DNA from: an uncultured Clostridium sp.
GTDB lineage: Bacteria; Bacillota; Clostridia; Lachnospirales; Lachnospiraceae
Assembly (NCBI GenBank): GCA_900549235.1
Contig: URNT01000008.1
Span: forward strand, 34,299 to 98,298
Direction of reading: 5' to 3'
Length of the DNA: 64,000 bases
Part shown: in pieces, positions 40,962 through 48,665 of the stretch
Position numbering within the stretch: position 1 is the first letter of the stretch
Layout of the letters: every line of letters starts with the position of its first letter
Translations under genes and position numbers: made by a program
Notes under the pieces: model-generated
Seen by the model: only the letters and a program-made list of their open reading frames with translations
What the model was told of the DNA's origin: nothing
Databases searched by the model: none

Positions 40962-42095
40962 TCAATCCCGGGGCTTATAGATACATGCCGCCATCACCAC
41001 TGTGGCAGGAACGCTTAATACAATGCCAAAGCTTCCCGACAGCCCTTCCATTACAGCGATCCCGATATTGTTGGAATTGATCACCTGTAAAAATGGCAGG
41101 TCATAGGCATAGTTAAGCAGGAGCATGGAGATGCTAGTGCCTGCAAAGGCCAGGATCAGGGTGTTGGAGTCGGTGCCCATCATATCGCGGCCCACACGCA
41201 TTCCAGCACGCATAAGCTGGAACCGGGTGATCTCCTGATTCTGGTCGCAGATCTCCTGCATGGCACTGGAAATGGACATGGCCACATCCATCACTGCACC
41301 CAGGGCGCTGATCAGAAGCCCTGAAAAAAGCAGTCCCCCTACCTGGATCCCATTGGTCTGATTCAGAGTAAGAAGGGTTTCAATATCCGATACATTCCAG
41401 CCGCTGATCCCCGACATTCTGGAAAATACAGTGGCTGTGATCCCTGCAATGATAACCCCCGCCAGGGTTCCTGCTGTGGCGCAGAGGGTCTTTTTGGTCG
41501 CTCCGCCGATCAGATACATGGTAACGGCGGTGGTCAGTCCGCAGATCATAACCGATACCCAGAAGGGGGAGTGGCCCAGGTATACAAGAGGCAGGTAGAT
41601 AAACAGGATGGAGGCGAAGGTAAACACCAGGCCCAGCGCTCCCTTCACTCCCTTAAGCCCGCCCACCAGGCAGAGAGCGGCCAGGTAAAGCACCGCAAAG
41701 CCAATAATCACCGCCGTCCGGTCCATGGAATATACAGAGGTGATCACCGTATCTCCGGCCAGGCTCTGAAGCACAATCACCTTCATTCCCATAGTACAGG
41801 CAGCGCCAAATAAATATCCGGCGCTGCTTGTTGTTACCAGATCCTCTCCTTTTTTCTCTCCGCTGGTCATATGTACCACTACAGTCTGCTGCCCTACCCG
41901 GGTTCCGTCCTCCTGGATATTATCCTGGAGAATTTCTGTTACCACCCCCGTCTCAAAAGTCTGCCCTGTGCGGTTGATCAGCTCTGTCTTTGTTACTCCA
42001 TTAAGCCGGATCACCCAGGCAGCGAGGAGGAGGATCACCACCGCCCCAATGCCTGCATGGATCCATTGTTTTCTGTCTGGCAACGTCATGTTCAT
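40962..42095 (-). CDS. YibE/F-family membrane protein
   Basis: A 377-residue protein with an N-terminal anchor (about residues 13-30), an extracytoplasmic region to about 125 with beta character, then seven or so membrane helices. The stretch 'GAVMDVAMSISSAMQEICDQ' near residue 263 followed by 'GRDMMGTDSNTLILAFAG' near 302 is the YibE/F signature. The function is unknown. Its ATG overlaps the stop of the phosphatase gene by one base (TAATG), which indicates coupling and a shared role. Confidence 0.87.
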   Translation of the reverse strand: MNMTLPDRKQWIHAGIGAVVILLLAAWVIRLNGVTKTELINRTGQTFETGVVTEILQDNIQEDGTRVGQQTVVVHMTSGEKKGEDLVTTSSAGYLFGAACTMGMKVIVLQSLAGDTVITSVYSMDRTAVIIGFAVLYLAALCLVGGLKGVKGALGLVFTFASILFIYLPLVYLGHSPFWVSVMICGLTTAVTMYLIGGATKKTLCATAGTLAGVIIAGITATVFSRMSGISGWNVSDIETLLTLNQTNGIQVGGLLFSGLLISALGAVMDVAMSISSAMQEICDQNQEITRFQLMRAGMRVGRDMMGTDSNTLILAFAGTSISMLLLNYAYDLPFLQVINSNNIGIAVMEGLSGSFGIVLSVPATVVMAACIYKPRD

Positions 42096-43654
42096 TATCT
42101 TCCTGCTGTTTTGTGAATCGTGAAGGTCTGGTCGATCTTCTCAGTGCTGCCCTGATCTGTGATCTGATAGGTGTCGATCTTAAAGGTATTTGAAGTCATG
42201 TTGATCACAGAATAGCTTGGCAGCCAGTTCTGACTCCGGTTTGCGATATAATCCTGCTGTGTGCTTGTAAGCTCATAATATTTAGAACCGGAAGCAGAGT
42301 TTGCAGTCATATACAGGGTTCCCTTAGGATTAGTTACTGTTGTCTCGTCCCCGGTCTCAATGGTGTAGCAGCGGTTGTCCTCTGTAAATACCTGAAGGGC
42401 ATTCTGGCCTGCGGCATCATCGGTAAGAGGATAAAGAGGAATCTTCTGGCCGCTTACTGTATTGTAGGCATTGTCCCAGTCATAGTCATCTCCTGCCTCA
42501 TTGAGTCTGAACTCATAGGAATCATGAGTCTGTCCGTCACCGTAGAGGAGCTTGGAACGGCTGTAGGTATGGTCATGGCCCTGAAGCACTACATCTACAT
42601 CAAACTCATCAAAGATAGGTGTCAGTTGGGTACGGAGGATCATACCGTCTGTATCGGAGTGATCCAGGCCGGAACCGTAAATATCCTGATGGATGGTAAC
42701 AATACGCCATGCGGTATCCGGGAAGTTCTCCACTGCCTTCTGGATGGTCTGCTTATGCTCTGCTACATTGTAATTGTTGGTGTTGAGAACAATGAACAGG
42801 CCCGGACCATAGGTGTAATAATAGTCTCCTCCTGCCTGTGTCTTTCCAAGGTCAGTTGGATTTGGGTTATTAAAATGATAGGAATAATCCGGATTCAGGG
42901 AATCATGGTTTCCGATAGTGGTTGCCACAGGAACATTTTTAAGGACGCTTGCGGAAAGGTAGGCTGCGTACTCCTCCTCCTTGGCCTGTCCTGTTTTGTT
43001 TACCTGATCACCTGCGGAAATGATAAAGTTGATGTCCGGGTTCTGCTCTAAAGCGGTATCCAGGGTGCGGTCCCATGCAAAACCGTCATTGCGGGCTGCT
43101 GTGTTGGCCGCGCCGGAATCAGCGGACAGCTTTCCTTCTCCTTGAGGCTGTCCCTTGGAGGCGCCTACCTGGGGATCGCCTACATACAGGATATTTACAT
43201 TTTCAAAGCTGCCGGTTTTATAGGTTTCCGGCTGGGTGATCACGCCATTTTTATTAACAGAATAATAGTAGGTGGTGTTCTCCTCAAGGCCTGTTACCGT
43301 CACATAGTTATAGCTGTAGGTCCTGCCGTTTGTCAGGGACGGATCCACGCTTCCGCTGGTTCCGTTTACTTCTCTCAGATCACTGGGATCTGTACCGAAA
43401 TATACCACCGGAGTTCCTGTTGTGCCTTCGCTGTACCATGCGAAATTCAACTGGGAAGCAGCGGCTCCCGGTGTCAGAGAAACCTGTGTATAGTCATTTG
43501 CCAGATTCTCCCAGCCTGCCGTCCACTGATTCCATTCGTCCGCGTTTCCGGTCAGAGAGGAATCATTGTAATGGACCGTTGCCGCCCACGCCTGCTGTCC
43601 GCCCAGAGCCAGGGCACCTGCCAGGATACATGAAATAACACGTTTCTTTTTCAT
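42095..43654 (-). CDS. Secreted purple acid phosphatase-like metallophosphoesterase
   Basis: A Sec signal peptide (basic start, hydrophobic run, cut near 'AWAA') leads a 519-residue exported protein. An N-terminal fibronectin-like domain (about 35-145: 'LNFAWYSEGTTGTPVVYFG', 'TTYYYSV') precedes a calcineurin-like domain with metal motifs GDPQVG near 159, 'SAGDQVN' near 211, 'GNHDS' near 248, 'TIHQDIY' and 'GHDHTYSR' near 358. It resembles purple acid phosphatases that release phosphate from esters outside the cell. The Pit phosphate importer is encoded 1.5 kb away, and a single TTTACA Pho-like word lies upstream. ATG 43657 is an equally good start. Confidence 0.88.
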   Translation of the reverse strand: MKKKRVISCILAGALALGGQQAWAATVHYNDSSLTGNADEWNQWTAGWENLANDYTQVSLTPGAAASQLNFAWYSEGTTGTPVVYFGTDPSDLREVNGTSGSVDPSLTNGRTYSYNYVTVTGLEENTTYYYSVNKNGVITQPETYKTGSFENVNILYVGDPQVGASKGQPQGEGKLSADSGAANTAARNDGFAWDRTLDTALEQNPDINFIISAGDQVNKTGQAKEEEYAAYLSASVLKNVPVATTIGNHDSLNPDYSYHFNNPNPTDLGKTQAGGDYYYTYGPGLFIVLNTNNYNVAEHKQTIQKAVENFPDTAWRIVTIHQDIYGSGLDHSDTDGMILRTQLTPIFDEFDVDVVLQGHDHTYSRSKLLYGDGQTHDSYEFRLNEAGDDYDWDNAYNTVSGQKIPLYPLTDDAAGQNALQVFTEDNRCYTIETGDETTVTNPKGTLYMTANSASGSKYYELTSTQQDYIANRSQNWLPSYSVINMTSNTFKIDTYQITDQGSTEKIDQTFTIHKTAGR

Positions 43655-43828
43655 CATTTTCCCTCTTTCTATCGTTTTCTTTCTGAAGTACGATAGTTTT
43701 AGTATAGAAAGGAAATGTAAAATCTTCTATCAGCCTTTTGTATAGAATTTGTGTGGGGGAAATGTAAAAGAGACCCTGGCTACCATGGCAGGTGTTTGTG
43801 AAACGGTTAAAGGCAGCTTAACTTTTAA

Positions 43829-43857
43829 TTGACATATAAGGCAGATTTTCATATAAT
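43829..43857 (+). promoter_or_regulatory. Consensus promoter of type III antitoxin
   Basis: TTGACA (43829-43834), exactly 17 bases, TATAAT (43852-43857): a full sigma-A consensus. Predicted start near 43864. Strong antitoxin RNA synthesis is what such a locus needs. Confidence 0.88.
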
Positions 43858-43863
43858 AATAGT

Positions 43864-43976
43864 AACAGGCAGACAACTGCCTTAAAAGTGGTCCGCTTCC
43901 AGCCATGCGGATAATAAATAGGCTGTGAAAACGTAGTTCGCTGCCGGCCATGCGAATAACAAATAGGTCGTGAAAA
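43864..43976 (+). ncRNA. Type III antitoxin RNA (CptI/TenpI-like)
   Basis: From the predicted start a short hairpin (AGGCAG/CTGCCT, 43867-43882) is followed by two 45-nt repeats. Each repeat folds into an H-type pseudoknot: unit 1 stem 1 TCCGC (43892-43896) with GCGGA (43907-43911), stem 2 CAGCC (43900-43904) with GGCTG (43921-43925); unit 2 TTCGC (43937-43941) with GCGAA (43952-43956), CGGCC (43945-43949) with GGTCG (43966-43970). All loop lengths are identical, with a nine-base A-rich loop. Sequence changes keep pairing. In known systems the toxin cuts the precursor into single repeats that bind and inhibit it. Confidence 0.85.
43887..43976 (+). repeat. Two 45-nt tandem repeats in antitoxin RNA
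   Basis: Unit 1 is 43887-43931, unit 2 is 43932-43976, about 70-75% identical. Shared cores are GCCATGCG, AAATAGG and GTGAAAA. Differences cluster at paired positions. There is no spacer, so this is not CRISPR. Confidence 0.88.
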
Positions 43977-43981
43977 AGTTT

Positions 43982-44023
43982 TTTAAGCTCCTTATCGGAA
44001 ACGGTAAGGGGCTTAAATCTTTT
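43982..44023 (+). terminator. Attenuating terminator between antitoxin and toxin
   Basis: A 16-bp stem (43982-43997 with 44002-44017, including two G-U pairs valid only in plus-strand RNA), GAAA tetraloop, then a modest T tract (TCTTTT). Type III loci use such a terminator so most transcripts are antitoxin only and a few read on into the toxin. Confidence 0.85.
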
Positions 44024-44037
44024 ACGAGGTAAAACAC

Positions 44038-44535
44038 ATGGAAATTTTAACGGGAAGTTTATATTTTGTTTCTGATGATTTTTTTGCAAAGATACAAGAC
44101 CCTTATCTGAAAATCAATTATAAGGACACAAAGCGTCCCCATTACTTCGCTTTTCAGGATCATAAAACAGGACTGTACTGGTTAGTTCCCTGCAGTTCCA
44201 AAATCGAAAAATTTGAACGCCTGATACAGAAAAAGCAGGAACAGCACAAGCCAACAGACACAATTAAGATTGTTAAAATCTTTAACCAGAAAACGGTACT
44301 TTTATTTCAAGATATGTTTCCAATCATCGCACCATACATAGACGGACCATATATCAAAGGCGGTCAGCCTGTAAAAATTGCAGACCCAAAGATAATACAG
44401 GAAATGGAACAAAATGCAAAAAAAGTAATCAATCTGCTGCATAAGGGGATTCGTTTTACACCGACGCAGCCGGACGTAATAAAGATTGAAAAAATGATGC
44501 TGGCAGAATTGCAGGAAACACAGTATCCTGACTGA
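44038..44535 (+). CDS. Type III toxin-antitoxin endoribonuclease toxin (CptN/TenpN-like)
   Basis: The 165-residue protein resembles toxins of the ToxN/AbiQ fold, CptN/TenpN branch. Recognisable stretches: 'GSLYFVSDDFFAKIQDPYLK' near residue 6, 'KRPHYFAFQD' near 32, 'GLYWLVPCSSK' near 47, 'LLFQDMFPI' near 90 and 'FTPTQPDVIKIE' near 140. These toxins are RNases inhibited by a repeat RNA made just upstream, and such an RNA, with promoter and terminator, is exactly there. The ribosome site is ACGAGGT. The gene is more AT-rich than its neighbours, a sign of transfer. Relatives act in phage defence or plasmid maintenance; here the role is unknown. CptN versus TenpN cannot be separated without a search. 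Confidence 0.82.
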   Translation: MEILTGSLYFVSDDFFAKIQDPYLKINYKDTKRPHYFAFQDHKTGLYWLVPCSSKIEKFERLIQKKQEQHKPTDTIKIVKIFNQKTVLLFQDMFPIIAPYIDGPYIKGGQPVKIADPKIIQEMEQNAKKVINLLHKGIRFTPTQPDVIKIEKMMLAELQETQYPD

Positions 44536-44587
44536 TGCAAAAGAAAACAGCGCAACCAAAGTCACGCCGTTCCCTATACCCCCATCT

Positions 44588-45211
44588 CTATGAGTTTTTC
44601 ATCACAATATTCCCTACCGTATCAGCTGCATGCTCGCAAGCGTCGGCACATTTTTCAAGATAATCGTAGATCTCTCTCCAGGCGATTACCTCAAGAGGAT
44701 CCTTCTCCTCCGCGTGAAGACGGCGCATACTCTCAATATAAAGGCTGTCCGCCTCCTCCTCCAGGGAGTTGATGCTGATGATTTTCTTTCTGATGCTGTC
44801 GGAATGGCGAAAATTAGAAAATTCTCCCAGGAGCTCAGTAAGAGCTTTACAGCAGTTTTCCACAATGCGGATCAGTTCCATGGCGTCCGGGCGAATGGTC
44901 TGCACATTGTTAATGTAGATCCGGATCAGAACATCCTCGATCTTATCTGTCACCTCATCAATATGATGGCTGAGAGAGATAATGTCCTCGCGCTCAATGG
45001 GAGTGATAAATGCTTTGGCCAGCTTGTCCGTCAGTATATGCTTCTTGCTGTCTGCCTGATGCTCGATCTCGTGGATCTCCGTAAGCCGTCCGGAGATCTC
45101 TCCCGGCCGGAAATCGGACAGAGTCTCCTGCAGCAGACGGACGGCCTGACAGGAACACTCTGCACATGCTACAAAATTATCAAAATAAAACGCATCCTGC
45201 TTCTTTGACAT
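44588..45211 (-). CDS. DUF47/PhoU-like Pit accessory protein
   Basis: A 207-residue all-helical protein of the DUF47 (TIGR00153, YkaA-like) family, related to PhoU. Metal-binding-type helices carry 'EIEHQADSKKH' near residue 48 and 'EEEADSLYIESMRRL' near 151. It begins 15 bases after the stop of pit and is the usual regulatory partner of Pit transporters, probably limiting phosphate uptake. The ATG has a GGAGGAAAG site. Confidence 0.9.
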   Translation of the reverse strand: MSKKQDAFYFDNFVACAECSCQAVRLLQETLSDFRPGEISGRLTEIHEIEHQADSKKHILTDKLAKAFITPIEREDIISLSHHIDEVTDKIEDVLIRIYINNVQTIRPDAMELIRIVENCCKALTELLGEFSNFRHSDSIRKKIISINSLEEEADSLYIESMRRLHAEEKDPLEVIAWREIYDYLEKCADACEHAADTVGNIVMKNS

Positions 45212-45226
45212 AATCTTTCCTCCATC

Positions 45227-46282
45227 TTATCCGAAAATGTACATAAATATCTTAGCCATCACGAAGCTGATCAGGCCGCAGCCTGGAAATGTAAAAATCC
45301 AGGTCAGCATCATATCCTTTACAACGCCAAAGTTAATGGCGGAAATACGCTTCACCGCGCCCACGCCCATAATGGCACTTGTCTTTGTGTGGGTAGTTGA
45401 TACCGGGATACCAAACAGGCTGGAATACAAAAGACACAGCGCGCCTGAAAGATCCGCCGCGAAGCCCTGGTAGCGGTCCAGCTTCACCATATCCATACCG
45501 ACAGATTTGATAATCTTCTCGCCTCCCACGCTTGTCCCCACTCCCATCACAACGCTGCACAGAAGCATCAGCCACACAGGAATGGTCATCCCCGAAACAG
45601 AACTCTGTCCTCCCGCGAAAGCCATGGCCAGAAACAGTACACCGATGAACTTCTGTCCATCCTGAGCACCATGCATAAAGCTCATGGCCGCAGCGCCTAC
45701 GATCTGGGCCTTACCAAAGAAACGGTTAGCCGCCCTGCGTTCTAAGTTCTGGCACAGGATTGTGATCAGCTTACATATGATCCAGCCAGTGGCAAAGCCA
45801 AGCACCAGGCTCAGCACCAGACCGTAGATCACCTTGATCCACTCCGCCCCGTTGATACCCTGGGTTCCATGCTGGATGGCAATAGCCGCTCCGGACAGAC
45901 CGGCGATCAGGCTGTGGCTTTCACTAGTGGGAATCCCAAAAAAGGACGCCGTCACACTATAGACCACAATGGACAGCAGTGCTGCGCTGAGAGCGATCAG
46001 CGCATTGTGAGTGCTGTCTCCGAAGTCTACCATATTACTGATGGTAGAAGCAACGGAGCTGTTGATCTGGGTCATCACCAGAACACCGAGAAAGTTAAAA
46101 AATGCGCTCATGATAATCGCCCTCCGCACATCCATACACCTGGTGGTCACACAGGTAGCGATGGCATTGGGCGCGTCCGTCCAGCCGTTTACAAATATAA
46201 CGCCGAGCGTCAGCAGGACCGTAAACAATAAAACAGGATTACCGGTAACATCCCTCCAGAAATATGCAAATGTTATCTCCAT
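45227..46282 (-). CDS. pit: Low-affinity inorganic phosphate transporter, Pit family
   Basis: The 351-residue membrane protein imports metal-phosphate with protons. The duplicated PiT signature is visible: 'GWTDAPNAIATCVTTR' near residue 33 and 'IPVSTTHTKTSAIMGVGAVK' near 297, with about ten helices. ATG 46282 has a GGGAGAGG site; nine residues of longer frame are less likely. Upstream on the minus strand lie seven TTNAC-type words at 11-bp period (46338-46418), so the PhoPR system probably controls it. The DUF47 partner follows in the same operon. Confidence 0.93.
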   Translation of the reverse strand: MEITFAYFWRDVTGNPVLLFTVLLTLGVIFVNGWTDAPNAIATCVTTRCMDVRRAIIMSAFFNFLGVLVMTQINSSVASTISNMVDFGDSTHNALIALSAALLSIVVYSVTASFFGIPTSESHSLIAGLSGAAIAIQHGTQGINGAEWIKVIYGLVLSLVLGFATGWIICKLITILCQNLERRAANRFFGKAQIVGAAAMSFMHGAQDGQKFIGVLFLAMAFAGGQSSVSGMTIPVWLMLLCSVVMGVGTSVGGEKIIKSVGMDMVKLDRYQGFAADLSGALCLLYSSLFGIPVSTTHTKTSAIMGVGAVKRISAINFGVVKDMMLTWIFTFPGCGLISFVMAKIFMYIFG

Positions 46283-46337
46283 GAATCCCTCTCCCTTCTG
46301 CAGAATCACCTCAACAATAACACACCCATCACCGTCA

Positions 46338-46418
46338 TGTCAAGAAAATGTCAAACAAATGTAAACAATATAAAGCGGGTGTAAATATGGCGTTAAAATC
46401 AAGTTAAACTTTTGTAAA
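46338..46418 (-). promoter_or_regulatory. PhoP (PhoB-type) box array upstream of pit
   Basis: Reading minus: TTTACA, TTAACT, TTAACG, TTTACA (46418 to 46380), each separated by exactly five bases; then TTTACA, TTGACA, TTGACA (46365 to 46338), again five apart. This is the Gram-positive Pho-box layout. The last TTGACA may serve as -35, with a poor -10 17 bases on, as expected for an activated promoter. Confidence 0.78.
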
Positions 46419-46448
46419 TTTCCTTTTATATCCTGTCTTTTGAGGCAG

Positions 46449-46491
46449 AAAAACCGGCTGTGCCAGTGCCCTACGCACCGGTACAGCCGGT
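46449..46491 (-). terminator. Terminator of the DUF6612 gene
   Basis: ACCGGCTGT (46453-46461) with ACAGCCGGT (46483-46491), extended inward with one mismatch, then TTTTT on the minus strand. It lies 21 bases after the stop. Confidence 0.85.
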
Positions 46492-46512
46492 CTCTGTTTC
46501 ATCTGTTCTGTT

Positions 46513-47331
46513 TTACTGCTGCGTCATCTGCGCCAAGGCATCTGACAGCTCCGTATACTCCGCTGGATTGGGCATAGGCACATCCACCGGCTGGCCGGGA
46601 TCTGCAATGCCTATGTCTCCATCCAGGGTCATCGCAATGGTCTGGCCATCCATGGTCATATCCATGTTCATCTTGATACGCATCTTGATGCACTGGCCCT
46701 GAGGATTAATGACATATTCGCCGCTGATATTGCTCAGATTCATCTCAAAGCCCTCGTACATACCGGTAAGGCCCACAGAGCCCAGCACCATATTCATGTA
46801 CTCATTCATCCTGGTATCATTGATAGTGTAGCCTAATACCTTGTTCTCGCCCTCGTCCCATACATTCATATCGCTGATCAGATCCTCCGGCGCACTGAAG
46901 GCTACGGCGGAGGCAGCTGCCTGCTCTGCCATGGTTCCAATATCCATGGGATACTTAAGCTTCTGTCCGGCAGAATCCACATAGACATAACCGTCAGCAT
47001 AATAAGAAGCGCTTACAACCTCGCCTGCCTCCGGCATGGTAATACGGCTGTAAGACATATAGCGGAGCTGCTGGGGATCCTGAAGATGATTCATCTTGAT
47101 ATTCATCTCCATCCGCATATCCATGGGTGAGAGCCCCGCTTCCTCCAGGGCACTTCCGGATAGATTTACATTGAAATCATAAAACAGGTTCATATCTGTC
47201 AAGGCATCCATAGACGCCTCCACCTGCTGATACAAAGCCTGCGCTTCCTCCGGCTGATCCGCATAGGCAATCATGGGACATAAGAGAGACGCTCCTAAAA
47301 GCACTGCCAACATCCGCTTCATTAACCTCAT
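46513..47331 (-). CDS. Secreted DUF6612-like protein
   Basis: A 272-residue protein with a signal peptide (basic start, hydrophobic core, cut near 'AYADQ'). The mature part is rich in Met and Asn with repeated amphipathic strands ('MDMRMEMNIKMNHLQDPQQL', 'GEYVINPQGQCIKMRIKMNM'). It resembles the LppX/LolA-like fold assigned to DUF6612 in Clostridia, possibly binding lipid. It has no lipobox cysteine, so is secreted or wall-held. The ATG has GAGGAGG. A terminator follows. Confidence 0.7.
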   Translation of the reverse strand: MRLMKRMLAVLLGASLLCPMIAYADQPEEAQALYQQVEASMDALTDMNLFYDFNVNLSGSALEEAGLSPMDMRMEMNIKMNHLQDPQQLRYMSYSRITMPEAGEVVSASYYADGYVYVDSAGQKLKYPMDIGTMAEQAAASAVAFSAPEDLISDMNVWDEGENKVLGYTINDTRMNEYMNMVLGSVGLTGMYEGFEMNLSNISGEYVINPQGQCIKMRIKMNMDMTMDGQTIAMTLDGDIGIADPGQPVDVPMPNPAEYTELSDALAQMTQQ

Positions 47332-47423
47332 ACAAATACCTCCTCACTGAATTGTTACCTTCATTGTAATCCAGTTTTTCGTCTTTGTCCATGAGGAGAA
47401 AGCTCTATTTTCTTACAATTTCA

Positions 47424-48665
47424 TTAACTCTGCCAATACTTACTGATACCAGCTGCGATTCCGTCTGCCAGTTTTGACAGTTCTGCCTGCGAATGGCCGG
47501 AGGCCTTGTCTCCAAGCTCAATATCAATGGAAGGAACGGTGGAAAATGAGGTCTGGGTCAGATCCATTTCCATGGCTCCGTTTGAAAAAATGGTGACTCC
47601 CTCTTCTCTGAGACCAGCGATCAGCGCCTCACCCAGGGCATTGTGCTGCTGCCAGTGAGACGCCACCGGCTCCATGGCCCGATAAGAGGCATTGGAGGGA
47701 ACGCTCATATAAAAAGCTCCCTTGTCCCGCTCTGTGGAATCCCAGTGAAGGGCGATATGGCAGTCGCTGGCATTGTTGGCAATGACGGTGCGGGCAATGT
47801 TATCCAGCTGGACATCCTCTCCCTCACGGATCATCAGCACATCATACCCTGCCGCCAGCAGCTTGTCCTTCAAAATCAGCGCCATGGAAAGAGTCACCTG
47901 GCTTTCCGGCGTACCGTCCAAAAAGGTCATGCCTCCAGATACAGCCACAGCTGTGGTAGCTCCGGCGCCGGTGGTTCCTCCCGTTACCTTGGGTGTACCA
48001 TCCGGATGACACAGGGTTTTTACAGAGGATCCCCCTTTGGTGCCGTGGCCCGCATTGACACAGATGGTCTTATTTTTCCGCTCCGCTGCCTGGGAGATGT
48101 ATTTAACAGCGGCCCCTGTATTGATCTTTGAAAACTCTGCGTATTTCCAGGATGGGTCCATGGCCACCTGACCAGCCGCGGTGTCAGAGGCCTGAGAGGC
48201 GGAAGGAGGCTCCGGACTGGTCTCTGTTACATAATCGGTAGAAATATAGCCCGACATCCCGTTATAGTCGATCCTGGTCCAGGTATTGCTTTTTCCCGTT
48301 CTCTTAAGACTGGTGCCGGCTGGTACGGCGTCCAGGATATTGGAGTCATCCTTGGTATCGCAGGACGAGCGGATCCGCACACTGCCGCCATCTGAGGTGG
48401 TCACATAAACCGTATCTGAAACCGTCTCAAACTCCGGGAGCGAAGCTCTGGTGAGAGCTGCCGTCCCGCGGCTGATCCCTGCTCCCTCATCTGATGCCAG
48501 TTCCGGCCCCGTTTCCTCTGGAGCTTCCTGCTCCGCAGCCTGCAGGGCAGCAGATTCACGCAGTTCCTGGCTGGAAGCGTAGTTTCCGCAGCCAGAAAGT
48601 CCGGCTGATGCAGCCAGGATCCCTGCTGCAGCCAAAAAAGCCGCCCTGCTTCTTCTTTTTCTCAT
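47424..48665 (-). CDS. N-acetylmuramoyl-L-alanine amidase lipoprotein with SH3 domain
   Basis: The 413-residue product has a lipoprotein signal peptide with lipobox LSGC near residue 25, an SH3-like domain near 85-150 ('GSVRIRSSC', 'WTRIDYNGMSGYISTDYV') and an Amidase_3 domain from about 200: zinc His in 'CVNAGHG', 'LHWDSTE' (second His), and Glu in 'IDIELGD'. It cleaves the peptide-glycan bond outside the cell. Between the first motif and the rest is a large insert (about 223-265) rich in Gly/Thr. Its ATG overlaps the mnmA stop (ATGA), placing a wall enzyme at the end of a sulfur-transfer operon. Confidence 0.87.
   Translation of the reverse strand: MRKRRSRAAFLAAAGILAASAGLSGCGNYASSQELRESAALQAAEQEAPEETGPELASDEGAGISRGTAALTRASLPEFETVSDTVYVTTSDGGSVRIRSSCDTKDDSNILDAVPAGTSLKRTGKSNTWTRIDYNGMSGYISTDYVTETSPEPPSASQASDTAAGQVAMDPSWKYAEFSKINTGAAVKYISQAAERKNKTICVNAGHGTKGGSSVKTLCHPDGTPKVTGGTTGAGATTAVAVSGGMTFLDGTPESQVTLSMALILKDKLLAAGYDVLMIREGEDVQLDNIARTVIANNASDCHIALHWDSTERDKGAFYMSVPSNASYRAMEPVASHWQQHNALGEALIAGLREEGVTIFSNGAMEMDLTQTSFSTVPSIDIELGDKASGHSQAELSKLADGIAAGISKYWQS

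Noticed and set aside
43887..43976. Short CRISPR array
   Set aside because: The 45-nt units abut without spacers and fold as pseudoknots before a type III toxin.
43730..44089. Minus-strand 119-codon frame with an internal peptide repeat
   Set aside because: The repeated peptide is only the antisense reading of the two antitoxin RNA units; there is no ribosome site and it overlaps the toxin start.
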